A DNA stretch of 64,000 nucleotides, taken from contig PHCJ01000011.1 in NCBI GenBank assembly GCA_002842285.1, forward strand, positions 42,220-106,219, in the 5' to 3' direction. A model generated the notes under the pieces. That model ran no database searches. It was not told where the DNA came from and saw only the letters and a program-made list of their open reading frames with translations. Shown piece by piece: positions 8,997 through 20,784 of this stretch; position 1 is the stretch's first letter, and every line of letters begins with the position of its first letter. Made by a program: the position numbers and the translations under genes. This DNA is from Betaproteobacteria bacterium HGW-Betaproteobacteria-22. Lineage in GTDB: Bacteria; Pseudomonadota; Gammaproteobacteria; Burkholderiales; Methylophilaceae.

Positions 8997-9053
8997 TTTA
9001 ACCCAGATTATTCATTTCGCACCAGTCTTGTTGCTTTAGCAACAAGACTGGTG
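8997..9053. repeat. Possible repeat end plus perfect 16-bp hairpin
   Basis: TTTAACCCAGATT at 8997-9009 matches the outer part of the dispersed inverted-end repeat but then diverges. It is followed by a perfect palindrome: CACCAGTCTTGTTGCT (9020-9035), two bases, then its exact complement (9038-9053). There is no T-tract on either side. The position between two convergent genes suggests transcript-end processing or bidirectional termination. Confidence 0.7.
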
Positions 9054-9127
9054 GTGACCTTTACGATTTAGCTAAAAATGTCTTTTCTTAGGTAATTTTT
9101 ATTTTTGATTAGCCAGCGTTAATCGGA

Positions 9128-10405
<1,278 letters not shown>

Positions 10406-10430
10406 TTAATTTTCCCAAAGGTCTTTATTT

Positions 10431-10577
10431 TGGCCACAGACAAACACGGGGGAACACGAATAAACACGGATATCAACCTTTTAAATCATGCCAACTTAAC
10501 TACATAAAGCAATGAAACCTGAATGATTAAGTAATGGATTGGTTTTATCAGCGTGTATCCGTGTTCATCTTTGGCTA
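10431..10577. repeat. Paired inverted repeat (CCGTGTTCATC family)
   Basis: GGCCACAGACAAACACGG with a second AACACGAATAAACACGGA (10432-10470) faces GCGTGTATCCGTGTTCATC plus TTTGGCTA (10551-10575) in inverse orientation. Together they fill the gap between serS and rarA. Related pieces occur at 29667-29691 and 30014-30060. Repeats of this wording are common between genes in many bacteria; their origin is unclear. Confidence 0.7.
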
Positions 10578-10579
10578 AT

Positions 10580-11896
10580 TTATTTTTTTGCTTTTATATC
10601 CAGCTCGCGCAGATGCGCCAGTTTTTCCGCTATTTTACCTTCTAAGCCACGCGGAGTGGGTACATAAAACTGCTGTGGCGGCAAATCATCCGGGAAATAT
10701 TGCTCACCTGCCGCATAGGCTTCAGGTTCATGATGCGCATAGCGATATTCTTTGCCATAGTCCAAAGCTTTCATGAGCTTGGTGGGTGCATTCCTCAAAT
10801 GCAACGGTACTGGGCGTGATTTATCCTGCGCAACAAATGCCTTAGCCTGATTATAAGCCATATAGGCGGCATTGCTTTTTGCCGCAACAGCCAGATAAAT
10901 AACTGCATTAGATAGTGCCAACTCTCCCTCAGGCGACCCAAGACGCTCATAAATCTGGCAAGCTTCAAGCGCCATGGTCTGTGCTCGCGGGTCTGCAATG
11001 CCAATATCTTCTACAGCCATGCGCACAATGCGTCGTCCGAGATATAGCGGATCAGCTCCGCCATCAATCATGCGCAGAAACCAGTATAAGGCTGCATCAG
11101 GATTAGAGCCTCGCACAGATTTATGCAATGCAGAGATTTGATCATAGAATGCTTCACCACCTTTATCAAACCGGCGCAGCTTACTCGCCATCGTGGTCTG
11201 CAAAAAGGTTTCATCAATCTCCGGCACGCCTGCGCCCTGCGCTGCATTAAACAGGCCCTCTGCAAAGTTGAGCAGGCGCCTGGCATCCCCATCAGCGTAT
11301 GCCAGCACCTGCTCACGCACTTCCGACGTAACTGTCAAATCATGCGCCACCAATTGTTGCGCACGATCCAGCAGCAATGACAGCTCGGCCTCAGATAAGG
11401 AGTTGAGCACAAACACCTGCGCACGGCTAAGCAGCGCACTATTGACTTCAAATGAAGGATTCTCTGTCGTCGCGCCAATAAAGGTAATTAATCCACTCTC
11501 AACATAAGGCAAAAAAGCATCTTGCTGACCTTTATTAAAACGGTGCACTTCATCTACAAACAGAATGGTTTTGCGGCCATGCTGCTGCAGAGTGAGCTCG
11601 GCACGCTCCACGGCTTCGCGTATGTCTTTAATGCCCGACAGCACAGCAGAAATCGGGATAAATTCGGCTTGCGCCGTATTCGCAATCAAGCGCGCCAATG
11701 TCGTTTTACCAACCCCCGGCGGCCCCCACAAAATCATCGAAGGTAGCTTTCCTGACTGAAAAGCCAGCCTCAGCGGTTTGCCCGCGCCCAGTAAATGCGA
11801 CTGCCCGACCACCTCATCCAACGTTTTTGGACGCAATCTCTCAGCCAGTGGAGCTTCTGGTGTATTGGGGGTAAAAAGGCTATTCAAAATAGTCAC
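10580..11896 (-). CDS. rarA: Replication-associated recombination protein RarA (MgsA)
   Basis: A AAA+ ATPase of 438 residues that acts at stalled replication forks, related to clamp-loader subunits. The N-terminal region has PLAERLRPKTLDEVVGQSHL, Walker A GPPGVGKTTLARL (about residue 57), Walker B ILFVDEVHRFNKGQQDAFLP and sensor 1 GATTENPSFEVN. The C-terminal MgsA domain contains DPLYLGRRIVRMAVEDIGIA and HLRNAPTKLMKALDYGKEY. It starts 15 bp downstream of the lolA stop, in the usual lolA-rarA order, and is probably cotranscribed with it. Confidence is high. Confidence 0.97.
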   Translation of the reverse strand: MTILNSLFTPNTPEAPLAERLRPKTLDEVVGQSHLLGAGKPLRLAFQSGKLPSMILWGPPGVGKTTLARLIANTAQAEFIPISAVLSGIKDIREAVERAELTLQQHGRKTILFVDEVHRFNKGQQDAFLPYVESGLITFIGATTENPSFEVNSALLSRAQVFVLNSLSEAELSLLLDRAQQLVAHDLTVTSEVREQVLAYADGDARRLLNFAEGLFNAAQGAGVPEIDETFLQTTMASKLRRFDKGGEAFYDQISALHKSVRGSNPDAALYWFLRMIDGGADPLYLGRRIVRMAVEDIGIADPRAQTMALEACQIYERLGSPEGELALSNAVIYLAVAAKSNAAYMAYNQAKAFVAQDKSRPVPLHLRNAPTKLMKALDYGKEYRYAHHEPEAYAAGEQYFPDDLPPQQFYVPTPRGLEGKIAEKLAHLRELDIKAKK

Positions 11897-11911
11897 TGAC
11901 GGTTTATTTAT

Positions 11912-12541
11912 TTATTCACCCACCACATCCACACCCTTGGGCGGTTTGAACAAAAAACTATTTTCATCCAATTCCGGATTGGTTTCAACGTCTGTAAATT
12001 CAATTTTCGTGTGATGCCCAAAGCTATCAATGAGCGACATGACCTGTATTTTGTTATGTTTAAATCCTAGCAAAATCTTGTCAAAGCCTGACTCCTTTGC
12101 CTTAGGGCTGGCACTAACCCAATCCATATCATCCTTACGATAAGCGTTTGCCAGTCTAAAGGTGTTCTCAATGGCTTTTCCGCCAGCCAGCAAGGCCGCA
12201 GGGCTCGTCCCCAACGCATCACCCAGTGCTCGCACCGTCACTTGCGCCAAGTCCATATCGTATAGCCATACCTGCCTGCCATCGCTGATAATCTGCTGCT
12301 CATACGGTTTGTAATAATCCCAGCGAAATTTATTGGGGCGTTTAAGCTGCATTTTACCCGTCACATCCTGCACCTTACGCCCTTGCTTATCGGTCACCAC
12401 CTGATGAAAGTCAGCACGTATCGATTGCGTTTGCTCATAAAACGCCTTGACGCTGGCCATGCCGTCTGCCAGAGCATGTAGCGGCAACAAGCCAGAGAAC
12501 AATACAAGTACCCATAAAGTTTTAACATAGTGCAATCTCAT
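11912..12541 (-). CDS. lolA: Outer-membrane lipoprotein carrier LolA
   Basis: The periplasmic chaperone that receives lipoproteins from LolCDE and hands them to LolB at the outer membrane. The 209-residue precursor has a signal peptide (residues ~1-25, ending ALA) and the LolA features SIRADFHQVVTDKQGRK, KRPNKFRWDYYKPYEQQII and DGRQVWLYDMDLAQVTV. It lies between ftsK (37-bp gap) and rarA (15-bp gap), the standard arrangement in beta- and gammaproteobacteria. Confidence 0.97.
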   Translation of the reverse strand: MRLHYVKTLWVLVLFSGLLPLHALADGMASVKAFYEQTQSIRADFHQVVTDKQGRKVQDVTGKMQLKRPNKFRWDYYKPYEQQIISDGRQVWLYDMDLAQVTVRALGDALGTSPAALLAGGKAIENTFRLANAYRKDDMDWVSASPKAKESGFDKILLGFKHNKIQVMSLIDSFGHHTKIEFTDVETNPELDENSFLFKPPKGVDVVGE

Positions 12542-12578
12542 ATTTTATTTTCCGGCTGTGTCAATAAGGCAAACTTCA

Positions 12579-14891
12579 TTACGCTTCATGATGAGGTGCC
12601 AGTACTTCACGATTGCCATTGCTTTGCATTGTAGAAACTAGGCCGGCACGCTCCATATCTTCGATCAGGCGTGCTGCACGGTTGTAACCAATGCGCAACT
12701 GTCTCTGCACCGATGAAATACTGGCTCTACGCGTTTTCAGCACAATTGAAACTGCCTCATCATAAAGCGGGTCAACCTCAGAACCACCATCGCCAGATCC
12801 ACCACTGGCAAAATCACCACCACCCTCTTCTGTCTCGTTGGTTAGGATACCTTCGATGTAATTAGGTTCCCCCTGCGCTTTAAGATGATTCACCACCTTG
12901 TGCACTTCCTGATCAGATACAAACGCACCATGAATCCGTACCGGGTAACCCGTCCCCGGCGGCATATAAAGCATATCTCCTTGCCCTAACAATGCTTCTG
13001 CACCCATTTGATCCAGAATCGTACGTGAGTCAATTTTGCTGGAAACCTGAAAAGAAATACGCGTAGGCACATTGGCTTTTATCAGCCCCGTAATCACATC
13101 CACGGATGGCCGCTGCGTTGCCAGTACTAAATGGATGCCGGAAGCACGGGCTTTTTGTGCCAACCTGGCAATAAGTTCTTCCACTTTTTTACCCACCACC
13201 ATCATCAAATCCGCCAACTCATCAATCACTACAACAATCAACGGCATTTCGGTTAGAGGTTCAGGGGCATCAGGTGTTAAACTAAATGGATGCGGGATTT
13301 TCTCGCCTGCTTTTTCCGCCTCTTTAATTTTTTGGTTGTAGCCCGCCAGATTACGCACGCCCAGCATCGACATCAATTTATAACGTCGCTCCATTTCAGC
13401 CACACACCAGTTCAGTGCATTAGCCGCCTGACGCATATCTGTGACTACTGGGGCCAACAAATGCGGAATCCCCTCATAAACTGAAAGCTCCAGCATTTTA
13501 GGGTCTATTAGAATCATGCGCACCTGGCTTGCATCTGCCTTGTAGAGTAAACTCAAGATAAGTGCATTAATCGCAACCGATTTGCCGGATCCTGTCGTCC
13601 CCGCAACCAGCACATGCGGCATTTTAGCCAAATCCGCCACCGCAGGCTTGCCGCCGATATCCTTACCTAAGGATATCGCCAAAGGTGAATGCACATCGGC
13701 ATACGCCTGACTGCCCATAATTTCAGACAAATATACAATCTGGCGTTTAGGATTTGGAATTTCCAGACCCATGCAGGTTTTACCCGGAATGGTCTCCACC
13801 ACACGCACACTAATCACAGATAAAGCACGCGCGAGATCCTTAACCAAATTCGTAACCTGGCTACCTTTAACGCCAGGGGCAGGCTCTAATTCATAGCGCG
13901 TAATCACAGGGCCAGGCAGTGCCGTCAGCACTTTGACTTCAATGCCAAAATCCATCAGCTTGCGCTCAATCAGGCGTGAGGTGAAGTCCAGCGTTTCAGC
14001 TGAAGGCAGTTCCACAGTGCCGGACGGCTCATCCAGCAAATGGATAGGGGGTAATGGTGTATCCGGATGCGCATCGAACAGTGGCACCTGTTTTTCTTTT
14101 TGCACACGTGCACTTTGTACAATCTCAAGCACCGGCGCTTCAATCTGTACGGGTTCGCGACGCTCTACACGCTTGCGCTCATTTTCAACAAACTCGGTGC
14201 GCTCAATTTCGGCGACCCTACCCGCCTTTCTGTCCTGCCAATCCTGCCATTTAAATTGAATGAATTCATAAGTGTAAATTAAACAAGCGCCAAGTTTCTC
14301 GGTGATGACAATCCAGGACCATCCTGTGAATAGGCTGAACCCAACAACAAACAGCAGCAGCAACAGCATACTGGATCCTGTATAACCAAACAGGCTACGC
14401 AATCCACTATCAACCGCGGCACCCAACATACCTCCTGGCGCCAACGGCAGTTGTGCCGGCATATCAATCAAATGACCAGACTCAAGCGCACTGGAAGCTA
14501 CCAGCAGCAGGCCAAATCCAATAAAATTAAATAACAGAAAAGGCCGCTCGCTTTGATCAACCACTTCTAGTTTAAGATAAACAAACCACATGGCATAAAA
14601 AGCCAGCACTGCCCACCACCAGGCTGAAAAACCAAATACATATAACAGCAAATCTGAAATCCATGCACCGACTGCGCCGCCTGCATTCTGAATGGCAGCA
14701 CCTTCCGGTGCGCTATGTGACCAGGAGCTATCGTTAGGGCTATAACTAAACAGGATTACCGCAATATAAGCACCAACCAGCACCAGCGCTAGCCACCATG
14801 CCTCTTTAATCAGCGTTGCCGCAAGGGCATTAGATTGAACCGCCTCTGCCTCACGACGCGCATTGACTGGTTTGGATTTTTTGAAAAACAA
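12579..14891 (-). CDS. ftsK: DNA translocase FtsK
   Basis: This is a septum-located DNA pump that clears and aligns chromosome termini for XerCD recombination. The 770-residue protein has four N-terminal membrane helices (residues ~25-195), a short linker, the motor domain with Walker [15 protein letters not shown] and [19 protein letters not shown], and a C-terminal winged-helix gamma domain ([37 protein letters not shown]) that reads KOPS sites. The start is TTG at 14889-14891 with an AAGG ribosome site six bases before it; no better ATG precedes it. It heads the leftward ftsK-lolA-rarA group and is divergent from dps across 114 bp. Confidence 0.97.
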   Translation of the reverse strand: MFFKKSKPVNARREAEAVQSNALAATLIKEAWWLALVLVGAYIAVILFSYSPNDSSWSHSAPEGAAIQNAGGAVGAWISDLLLYVFGFSAWWWAVLAFYAMWFVYLKLEVVDQSERPFLLFNFIGFGLLLVASSALESGHLIDMPAQLPLAPGGMLGAAVDSGLRSLFGYTGSSMLLLLLFVVGFSLFTGWSWIVITEKLGACLIYTYEFIQFKWQDWQDRKAGRVAEIERTEFVENERKRVERREPVQIEAPVLEIVQSARVQKEKQVPLFDAHPDTPLPPIHLLDEPSGTVELPSAETLDFTSRLIERKLMDFGIEVKVLTALPGPVITRYELEPAPGVKGSQVTNLVKDLARALSVISVRVVETIPGKTCMGLEIPNPKRQIVYLSEIMGSQAYADVHSPLAISLGKDIGGKPAVADLAKMPHVLVAGTTGSGKSVAINALILSLLYKADASQVRMILIDPKMLELSVYEGIPHLLAPVVTDMRQAANALNWCVAEMERRYKLMSMLGVRNLAGYNQKIKEAEKAGEKIPHPFSLTPDAPEPLTEMPLIVVVIDELADLMMVVGKKVEELIARLAQKARASGIHLVLATQRPSVDVITGLIKANVPTRISFQVSSKIDSRTILDQMGAEALLGQGDMLYMPPGTGYPVRIHGAFVSDQEVHKVVNHLKAQGEPNYIEGILTNETEEGGGDFASGGSGDGGSEVDPLYDEAVSIVLKTRRASISSVQRQLRIGYNRAARLIEDMERAGLVSTMQSNGNREVLAPHHEA

Positions 14892-14944
14892 GATAAACCT
14901 TCAGCATATTTTAAATGTCGAATCTAATTATAGCAGTATCAAAG

Positions 14945-14975
14945 TCGCTACGTAGCGATTAGAATATCATTCTAA
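14945..14975. promoter_or_regulatory. Two adjacent palindromes between ftsK and dps
   Basis: A perfect 14-bp palindrome TCGCTACGTAGCGA (14945-14958) directly abuts a 7-3-7 inverted repeat TTAGAATATCATTCTAA (14959-14975). They lie 30-60 bp before the dps start. The second resembles Fur/PerR-type boxes in its half-sites but has a three-base spacer. They are probable operator sites for dps, ftsK or both. Confidence 0.55.
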
Positions 14976-15005
14976 CTTCAACGAGTATCAAGATAGGAAA
15001 TCATC

Positions 15006-15470
15006 ATGGATATTGGCATCAATGAACAAGACCGAAAGCAAATTGCACAAGGCTTATCACACCTTTTGGCAGATACTTACACCCTGTATTTAAAAACGCA
15101 TTATTTTCACTGGAATGTCACAGGGCCAATGTTCAGCACCTTGCACCTGATGTTTGAAACGCAGTATAACGAGCTTGCCCTCGCGGTAGATTTAATTGCA
15201 GAGCGCATTCGCGCGCTCGATGTATATGCGCCGGGCACATATCGCGACTTTGCCAAACTCACCTCAATTAAAGAGTCGGAGTCCGTGCCTAAAGCACAGG
15301 ACATGATTGCGGAACTGGTTGCCGGACACGAAGCCGTTTGCCGTACCGCACGCACAGTATTCCCCAGCGCGGATGCCGCCTCGGATGAAGCCACAGCCGA
15401 CCTGCTCACACAACGTTTACAGCTGCATGAAAAGACAGCTTGGATGTTGAGGAGTTTACTGGAAAAATAA
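15006..15470 (+). CDS. dps: Dps family ferritin-like DNA-protection protein
   Basis: Dps forms hollow dodecamers that oxidise Fe2+ with H2O2 and can coat DNA during stress. The 154-residue protein carries the ferroxidase signature: the [18 protein letters not shown] segment supplies the His, followed by [20 protein letters not shown] with Asp and Glu ligands. There is little N-terminal lysine-rich tail, so direct DNA binding may be weak. It starts with a good ribosome site (AGGAAATCATC-ATG) and sits between ftsK and trxB, with trxB 74 bp downstream. Two palindromes upstream suggest specific control. Confidence 0.95.
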   Translation: MDIGINEQDRKQIAQGLSHLLADTYTLYLKTHYFHWNVTGPMFSTLHLMFETQYNELALAVDLIAERIRALDVYAPGTYRDFAKLTSIKESESVPKAQDMIAELVAGHEAVCRTARTVFPSADAASDEATADLLTQRLQLHEKTAWMLRSLLEK

Positions 15471-15485
15471 GCCAGCAAACACAAG

Positions 15486-15525
15486 ATACGAAACACAACA
15501 TTAAATAATACGAAACACAACATTA
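15486..15525 (+). repeat. Two tandem 18-bp direct repeats before trxB
   Basis: ATACGAAACACAACATTA occurs at 15486-15503 and exactly again at 15508-15525 (22-bp period), just upstream of the trxB ribosome site. It could be a recent slippage duplication or a paired binding site. Confidence 0.85.
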
Positions 15526-15538
15526 GATAAAAAGGTAA

Positions 15539-16495
<957 letters not shown>

Positions 16496-16540
16496 GCCAG
16501 GGTCGGCTTATGCCTTTCTGAACGCGGGCAAGGATGCAAC

Positions 16541-17425
16541 ATGCAAACAGCACAGATCAAGACCGTTAAAAAGTTACACAGCATACAACGTAGCAGTGGC
16601 AGCCACTGGGTAGGCAATGGCTTTCCGGTGCGAACTTTGTTTGCATATCCGAACTTAGGGTCGGTCATCAGCCCGTTTTTAATGCTCGACTACGCAGGAC
16701 CTGCCGTTTTTCCGCCTACACAGGAAAAATTAGGCGTGGGCGAGCACCCGCACCGTGGCTTTGAAACAGTGAGCATTGTCTACAGCGGCGAAGTTACCCA
16801 CCGCGACTCCGCAGGCGGTGGCGGCACCATAGGTGAGGGCGATGTGCAATGGATGACCGCCGCCTCAGGGCTGGTTCATGAGGAGTTCCATAGCGCCAAT
16901 TTCGCAAAACGCGGCGGCAGGTTTGAAATGGTGCAACTTTGGGTCAACCTGCCGGCACAATATAAAACAGCGCCACCTCGCTACCAAAGTATCAGTAGCG
17001 AGCAAATCCCCGTCATTCATTTCCCAAACGGCGAAGGCACTGCACGCATCATTGCCGGCACTCTCACAGGCAGCCATGGCCCGGCAGAAACCCACACGCC
17101 TTTGCAAGTATGGGATATGCGACTCAATCATAAAGAAGCCCTGCAACTGCCAATTACGGATGGGCATAACGCCATGCTCGTGTTACTGAGTGGCTCGCTG
17201 CAGGTTGATGGCACTCAACTACAGACAGCGGAAGTGGCTTTGTTTGACCGCGTGGGCAACACGCTGCAAATTGACCATGCAAAAAATGCAACCTTGTTAT
17301 TACTGAGCGGTGAACCCTTACGCGAGCCGATTGTGGGTAGCGGTCCATTCGTCATGAATACGCCAGAAGAAATCCGCCAGGCGATCTCTGATTATCAACA
17401 AGGTAAGATGGGACGTTTGGCATGA
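16541..17425 (+). CDS. Pirin family protein (cupin)
   Basis: A 294-residue two-domain cupin. The N-terminal domain has the metal-binding His/Glu set in EHPHRGFETVSIVYSGEV, HRDSAG and LVHEEFHS; the C-terminal domain contains GEPLREPIVGSGPFVMNTPE. Bacterial pirins are reported as quercetin 2,3-dioxygenases or as redox-sensitive regulators; the physiological substrate here cannot be told. An AAGGA ribosome site precedes the ATG. The stop overlaps the start of the Smr-domain gene by 4 bp (17422-17425), so the two are translationally coupled. Confidence 0.92.
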   Translation: MQTAQIKTVKKLHSIQRSSGSHWVGNGFPVRTLFAYPNLGSVISPFLMLDYAGPAVFPPTQEKLGVGEHPHRGFETVSIVYSGEVTHRDSAGGGGTIGEGDVQWMTAASGLVHEEFHSANFAKRGGRFEMVQLWVNLPAQYKTAPPRYQSISSEQIPVIHFPNGEGTARIIAGTLTGSHGPAETHTPLQVWDMRLNHKEALQLPITDGHNAMLVLLSGSLQVDGTQLQTAEVALFDRVGNTLQIDHAKNATLLLLSGEPLREPIVGSGPFVMNTPEEIRQAISDYQQGKMGRLA

Positions 17426-17961
17426 ATAAAGAGGCACACTTCCCTGACATAGACTTGTTTATTGAAGAAGTTAAGAACGTGCGGCCACTACAACACGACC
17501 GTGCTGTGCATATGTCAAAAAAACCCAAACCCATTCCCAAACAATTCATTAGGGATGAAAAACAGGCGCTTGCTGACTCATTGTCTGATCATTACATCCC
17601 GGCACACGAGTTAGAAACAGGTGAAGAGTTGCTCTATTTGCGGGAGGGCCACTCACCCGACATTCTCAGCAAGCTGCGGCGTGGTCACTGGGTCATACAA
17701 GCCGCCATTGATTTGCATGGCCTGGTTTCAGACGAAGCAAGAATCTATGTTGCTAGCTTTCTTAACGACTGCAAAAAACGTGGCTTACGCTGTGTGCGTA
17801 TTGTGCATGGCAAGGGTCTGGGTTCACGCAACCGAGAACCGGTGCTGAAACATAAACTACGTAGCTGGCTGATACAGCGCGATGAAGTTATCGCCTATGC
17901 ACAGGCAAAACGTGAGGATGGTGGCAGTGGTGCGGTGGTTGTGCTGATTAAATCCGCTTAA
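17422..17961 (+). CDS. Smr domain protein
   Basis: A 179-residue protein with a charged N-terminal half and a C-terminal Smr domain (residues ~90-179). It shows IDLHGLVSDEARIYVASFL, RIVHGKGLGS and the GGSGAVVVLIK end, which are the DLHG, HGKG and GGxGA signatures. Smr domains in proteins without MutS are usually nucleases (SmrA/SmrB type, the latter acting on mRNA at collided ribosomes). This stand-alone form could be SmrA-like or SmrB-like; the sequence alone does not decide. It is coupled to the pirin gene by ATGA overlap. Confidence 0.9.
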   Translation: MNKEAHFPDIDLFIEEVKNVRPLQHDRAVHMSKKPKPIPKQFIRDEKQALADSLSDHYIPAHELETGEELLYLREGHSPDILSKLRRGHWVIQAAIDLHGLVSDEARIYVASFLNDCKKRGLRCVRIVHGKGLGSRNREPVLKHKLRSWLIQRDEVIAYAQAKREDGGSGAVVVLIKSA

Positions 17962-18049
17962 TACTGGACTCATCAATCAGGCTTACATGCCCCAAGCTAG
18001 CGAATGGATAAAGAGTGCACCCTGAGCTTTTCAGAGTGTGCCCCAAAAA

Positions 18050-18913
18050 CTATCGCAATAATAATGTCGGAATTTTTGCTGAGCGCAGCAAGTCAGAAGT
18101 TTTACTCCCCAGCAACATCGTGCGTAATCGCGAGTGGCTATAGCCTCCCATCACTAGCAGATCAATGGCATGCTCGCTGATGTATTGCGCGATCACACGC
18201 TCCGCATCACCAGGAATAATGGCAACAGTCACTTCGTGACCTTGTGCTTCCAAGGTTGACTTTGCCAATGCCACCTGCCGGGCAGCCTCAGCACTTTCTT
18301 TTCCAGACATGACAAGATGCAAAGACAAGTTTTTAAATAGCGGGCTATTTGCCACCATATCCACACCTTTACGTGTTACCACTCCACCATCAAATGCAAT
18401 TAAAACACGCTTGGGTTCAGTAAAGCCCTCAGTGATCGTCAAAATCGGGCGCGCTAAGGCGCGCACGATGCGCTCTACATTACGGCCTAAATCACGCTGA
18501 GTGACTTCGGCTGACTCGCCACGTCTGCCCAATACAAAAAGCTGCACTGCATCTTGCTGCTCAACCAGGGTTTCCTCCAACTCGCCATAGCGCTGACGCA
18601 CATCAGGTGACTGAATGCCGGCAACCAAGACACGTTCACGCAGGCGATTGAGAAAAATCCGGCCCGACTCTCTGGCGGCCTTGCTACTTAACTCATCCTG
18701 TGCTGATAAAGTATTCAGCAGGTTTTTTTCGGCATTAATGCCAATCGCACCGCTGTGATCATTGTCTTTAGCTGTTTCCGGGTGACGGTCAATAATATGC
18801 AACAACTCCAAAGGCGCATCTAGGCGGCGCGCAGCCCACGCGGCAAAATCAGCCACATAATCGGCAAAATGTGATTGATCTACACAAGCCAGCACTTTGT
18901 TTTCATTATTCAT
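18050..18913 (-). CDS. Tandem universal stress protein (UspA family)
   Basis: A 287-residue protein of two Usp domains. The second keeps the ATP-binding signature, LLVMGGYSHSRLRTMLLGSK (G-x2-G-x9-G-S/T); the first has the poorer LFVLGRRGESAEVTQRDLG. It follows the SulP transporter with only 9 bp between, and its ribosome site overlaps the SulP stop, so it is translated from the same mRNA. Pairing of Usp with SulP suggests regulation of, or response to, anion uptake, but the direct function is not known. Confidence 0.92.
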   Translation of the reverse strand: MNNENKVLACVDQSHFADYVADFAAWAARRLDAPLELLHIIDRHPETAKDNDHSGAIGINAEKNLLNTLSAQDELSSKAARESGRIFLNRLRERVLVAGIQSPDVRQRYGELEETLVEQQDAVQLFVLGRRGESAEVTQRDLGRNVERIVRALARPILTITEGFTEPKRVLIAFDGGVVTRKGVDMVANSPLFKNLSLHLVMSGKESAEAARQVALAKSTLEAQGHEVTVAIIPGDAERVIAQYISEHAIDLLVMGGYSHSRLRTMLLGSKTSDLLRSAKIPTLLLR

Positions 18914-18922
18914 TTATCACCC

Positions 18923-20398
18923 CTAGTGACCCATGAGCTGTTCAACAGCTTCCGGTTTATCGTGCACTGCAAAGCGGTCTACCATTGTAGCGCTCGCCTC
19001 ATTCATACCAATCACTTCAACTTCAGTATTCTCACGGCGAAACTTAATCACCACTTTATCCAACGCACTCACTGCCGTGACATCCCAAAAATGCGCACGA
19101 CTCACATCAATACGCACTTTTTCAATCACCTCTTTGTAATCAAAGGCGGCTACAAAACGGTCAGCCGAGGCAAAAAATACCTGACCTGTGATTTTATAGG
19201 TGCGTGTACGTCCCTCATCTTCAGATTTTGATTGAATATGCAGTATCTGCCCCACGTTGTGCGCAAAGAAGAAACCTGACAGCAACACCCCCACTAAAAC
19301 ACCTTGCGCCAAATCATGGGTTGCCACCACTACCGCAACCGTGGCTAACATCACTACGCTATAGCTTCTTGGCATTTCGCGCATATCTCTAATTGACGCC
19401 CAGTTAAAAGTGCCAATAGAGACCATAATCATCACAGCCACGAGCGCCGCCATCGGAATACGCGCTACCCAGTCGCCTGCAAATACCACCATCAACAACA
19501 GCAAAACACCTGCCGCCAAGGTTGAAAGTCGCCCACGGCCACCAGATTTTATATTAATCACAGATTGCCCGATCATGGCGCAACCCGCCATACCGCCGAG
19601 AAAGCCTGTCGCAATATTTGCCACACCCTGACCCACACACTCACGGTTTTTGTTACTGGTAGTATCTGTTAAATCATCCACAATAGACGCCGTCATTAAC
19701 GATTCAAGCAAGCCAACCACCGCCAGTGTTGCAGAAAACGGAAAAATAATGCGTAACGTTTCCCAGTTAAGCGGGATATCCGGAATCAGAAAAATCGGCA
19801 AACTGTCCGGCAACTCACCCATATCTCCCACGGTACGTACATCCAAACCCAGCAAAATGGCTAATGCCGTTAATACGACAATGGTAACCAAAGGCGAAGG
19901 AATCGCTTTGGTGATAAAAGGGAACAAATAAATGATCGCAAGCCCCCCTGCTACCATTAAGTAGGTTGTCCATGTCACGTTTGTAAGTTCAGGCAGCTGC
20001 GCCATAAAAATCAATATCGCCAGCGCATTCACAAATCCGACAATCACCGCCCGTCCGACAAAGCGCATTAACGAGCCAAGCTTAAACCAACCCGCCAGAA
20101 TTTGTAGCACGCCGGTTAATACGGTTGCAGCCAGCAAGTATTGCAAGCCATGCTCTTTTACCAGCAGCACCATTACCAAAGCCATGGCACCTGTTGCGGC
20201 AGAAATCATGCCCGGACGACCACCTGCAAAAGCAATCACCGTTGCAATGCAGAAAGATGCATAAAGCCCAACTTTAGGGTCTACCCCTGCAATAATTGGA
20301 AAGGCGATTGCCTCAGGGATGAGGGCAAGCGCTACTACCAGCCCTGCCAAAAGATCACTGCGAACATTTGAAAACCAGTCCTGGCGTAATGATTTCAT
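18923..20398 (-). CDS. SulP family anion transporter with STAS domain
   Basis: A 491-residue inner-membrane transporter. About eleven to twelve hydrophobic helices run from residue 12 to ~370 (for example the first, [20 protein letters not shown], is the classic SulP start). The cytoplasmic STAS domain occupies ~385-480 ([18 protein letters not shown], then [18 protein letters not shown]). Family members carry sulfate, bicarbonate, molybdate or dicarboxylates; its short length and Usp partner do not single out a substrate. A GGAA ribosome site lies seven bases before the start. Long upstream region at 20399-20784 contains its promoter. Confidence 0.93.
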   Translation of the reverse strand: MKSLRQDWFSNVRSDLLAGLVVALALIPEAIAFPIIAGVDPKVGLYASFCIATVIAFAGGRPGMISAATGAMALVMVLLVKEHGLQYLLAATVLTGVLQILAGWFKLGSLMRFVGRAVIVGFVNALAILIFMAQLPELTNVTWTTYLMVAGGLAIIYLFPFITKAIPSPLVTIVVLTALAILLGLDVRTVGDMGELPDSLPIFLIPDIPLNWETLRIIFPFSATLAVVGLLESLMTASIVDDLTDTTSNKNRECVGQGVANIATGFLGGMAGCAMIGQSVINIKSGGRGRLSTLAAGVLLLLMVVFAGDWVARIPMAALVAVMIMVSIGTFNWASIRDMREMPRSYSVVMLATVAVVVATHDLAQGVLVGVLLSGFFFAHNVGQILHIQSKSEDEGRTRTYKITGQVFFASADRFVAAFDYKEVIEKVRIDVSRAHFWDVTAVSALDKVVIKFRRENTEVEVIGMNEASATMVDRFAVHDKPEAVEQLMGH

Positions 20399-20784
20399 TG
20401 ATTATTTCCGTTTTTGCACTAATACCACTGCCGGTTTGCAGGCAGAATAGGCGATAAATTAAATTGACGACAGTGACTCAAATTTCTAAACAACACAAAA
20501 TTTGTAGTTTGCAATGAGTTTGAAGATACGTTAAGCGAAGTCATTATAGCAGAATACACTTTTCACGCAACTTGGCTTGAAATTTTGGTTTTAAAATTTA
20601 TTTAACAAATGTTGCACTTAAAATTTGAGCGCGCCTGGTAAAAATATTAATTTATTTTCAAAATAATTGCATTTCACCCTAAATTATCTTAATTCTCTGC
20701 CGTTAAATGCTTAACGAGATAAGGTTAATAGTAGCCAAACAATCTTAAACGCATTAAAAGATAAAGTATTAATAGGAGAAGGTC
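20399..20784. other. AT-rich divergent intergenic region sulP / flaG
   Basis: A 386-bp region, very AT-rich between 20570 and 20720, divides the leftward transporter operon from flaG. It contains a sigma-28 promoter match for flaG (20680-20706). Near the transporter start, a short CTGCC...GGCAG hairpin lies at about 20427-20444. I see no gene in it. Confidence 0.7.
20680..20706 (+). promoter_or_regulatory. Sigma-28 (FliA) promoter for flaG
   Basis: TAAA (20680-20683), a 15-base spacer, then GCCGTTAA (20699-20706) matches the enterobacterial FliA consensus TAAA-N15-GCCGATAA at 11 of 12 positions with exact spacing. It lies about 79 bp before the flaG start in the right orientation. Confidence 0.8.

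Noticed and set aside
15486..15525. CRISPR-like direct repeats before trxB
   Set aside because: There are only two copies with a 4-bp spacer; not a CRISPR array.
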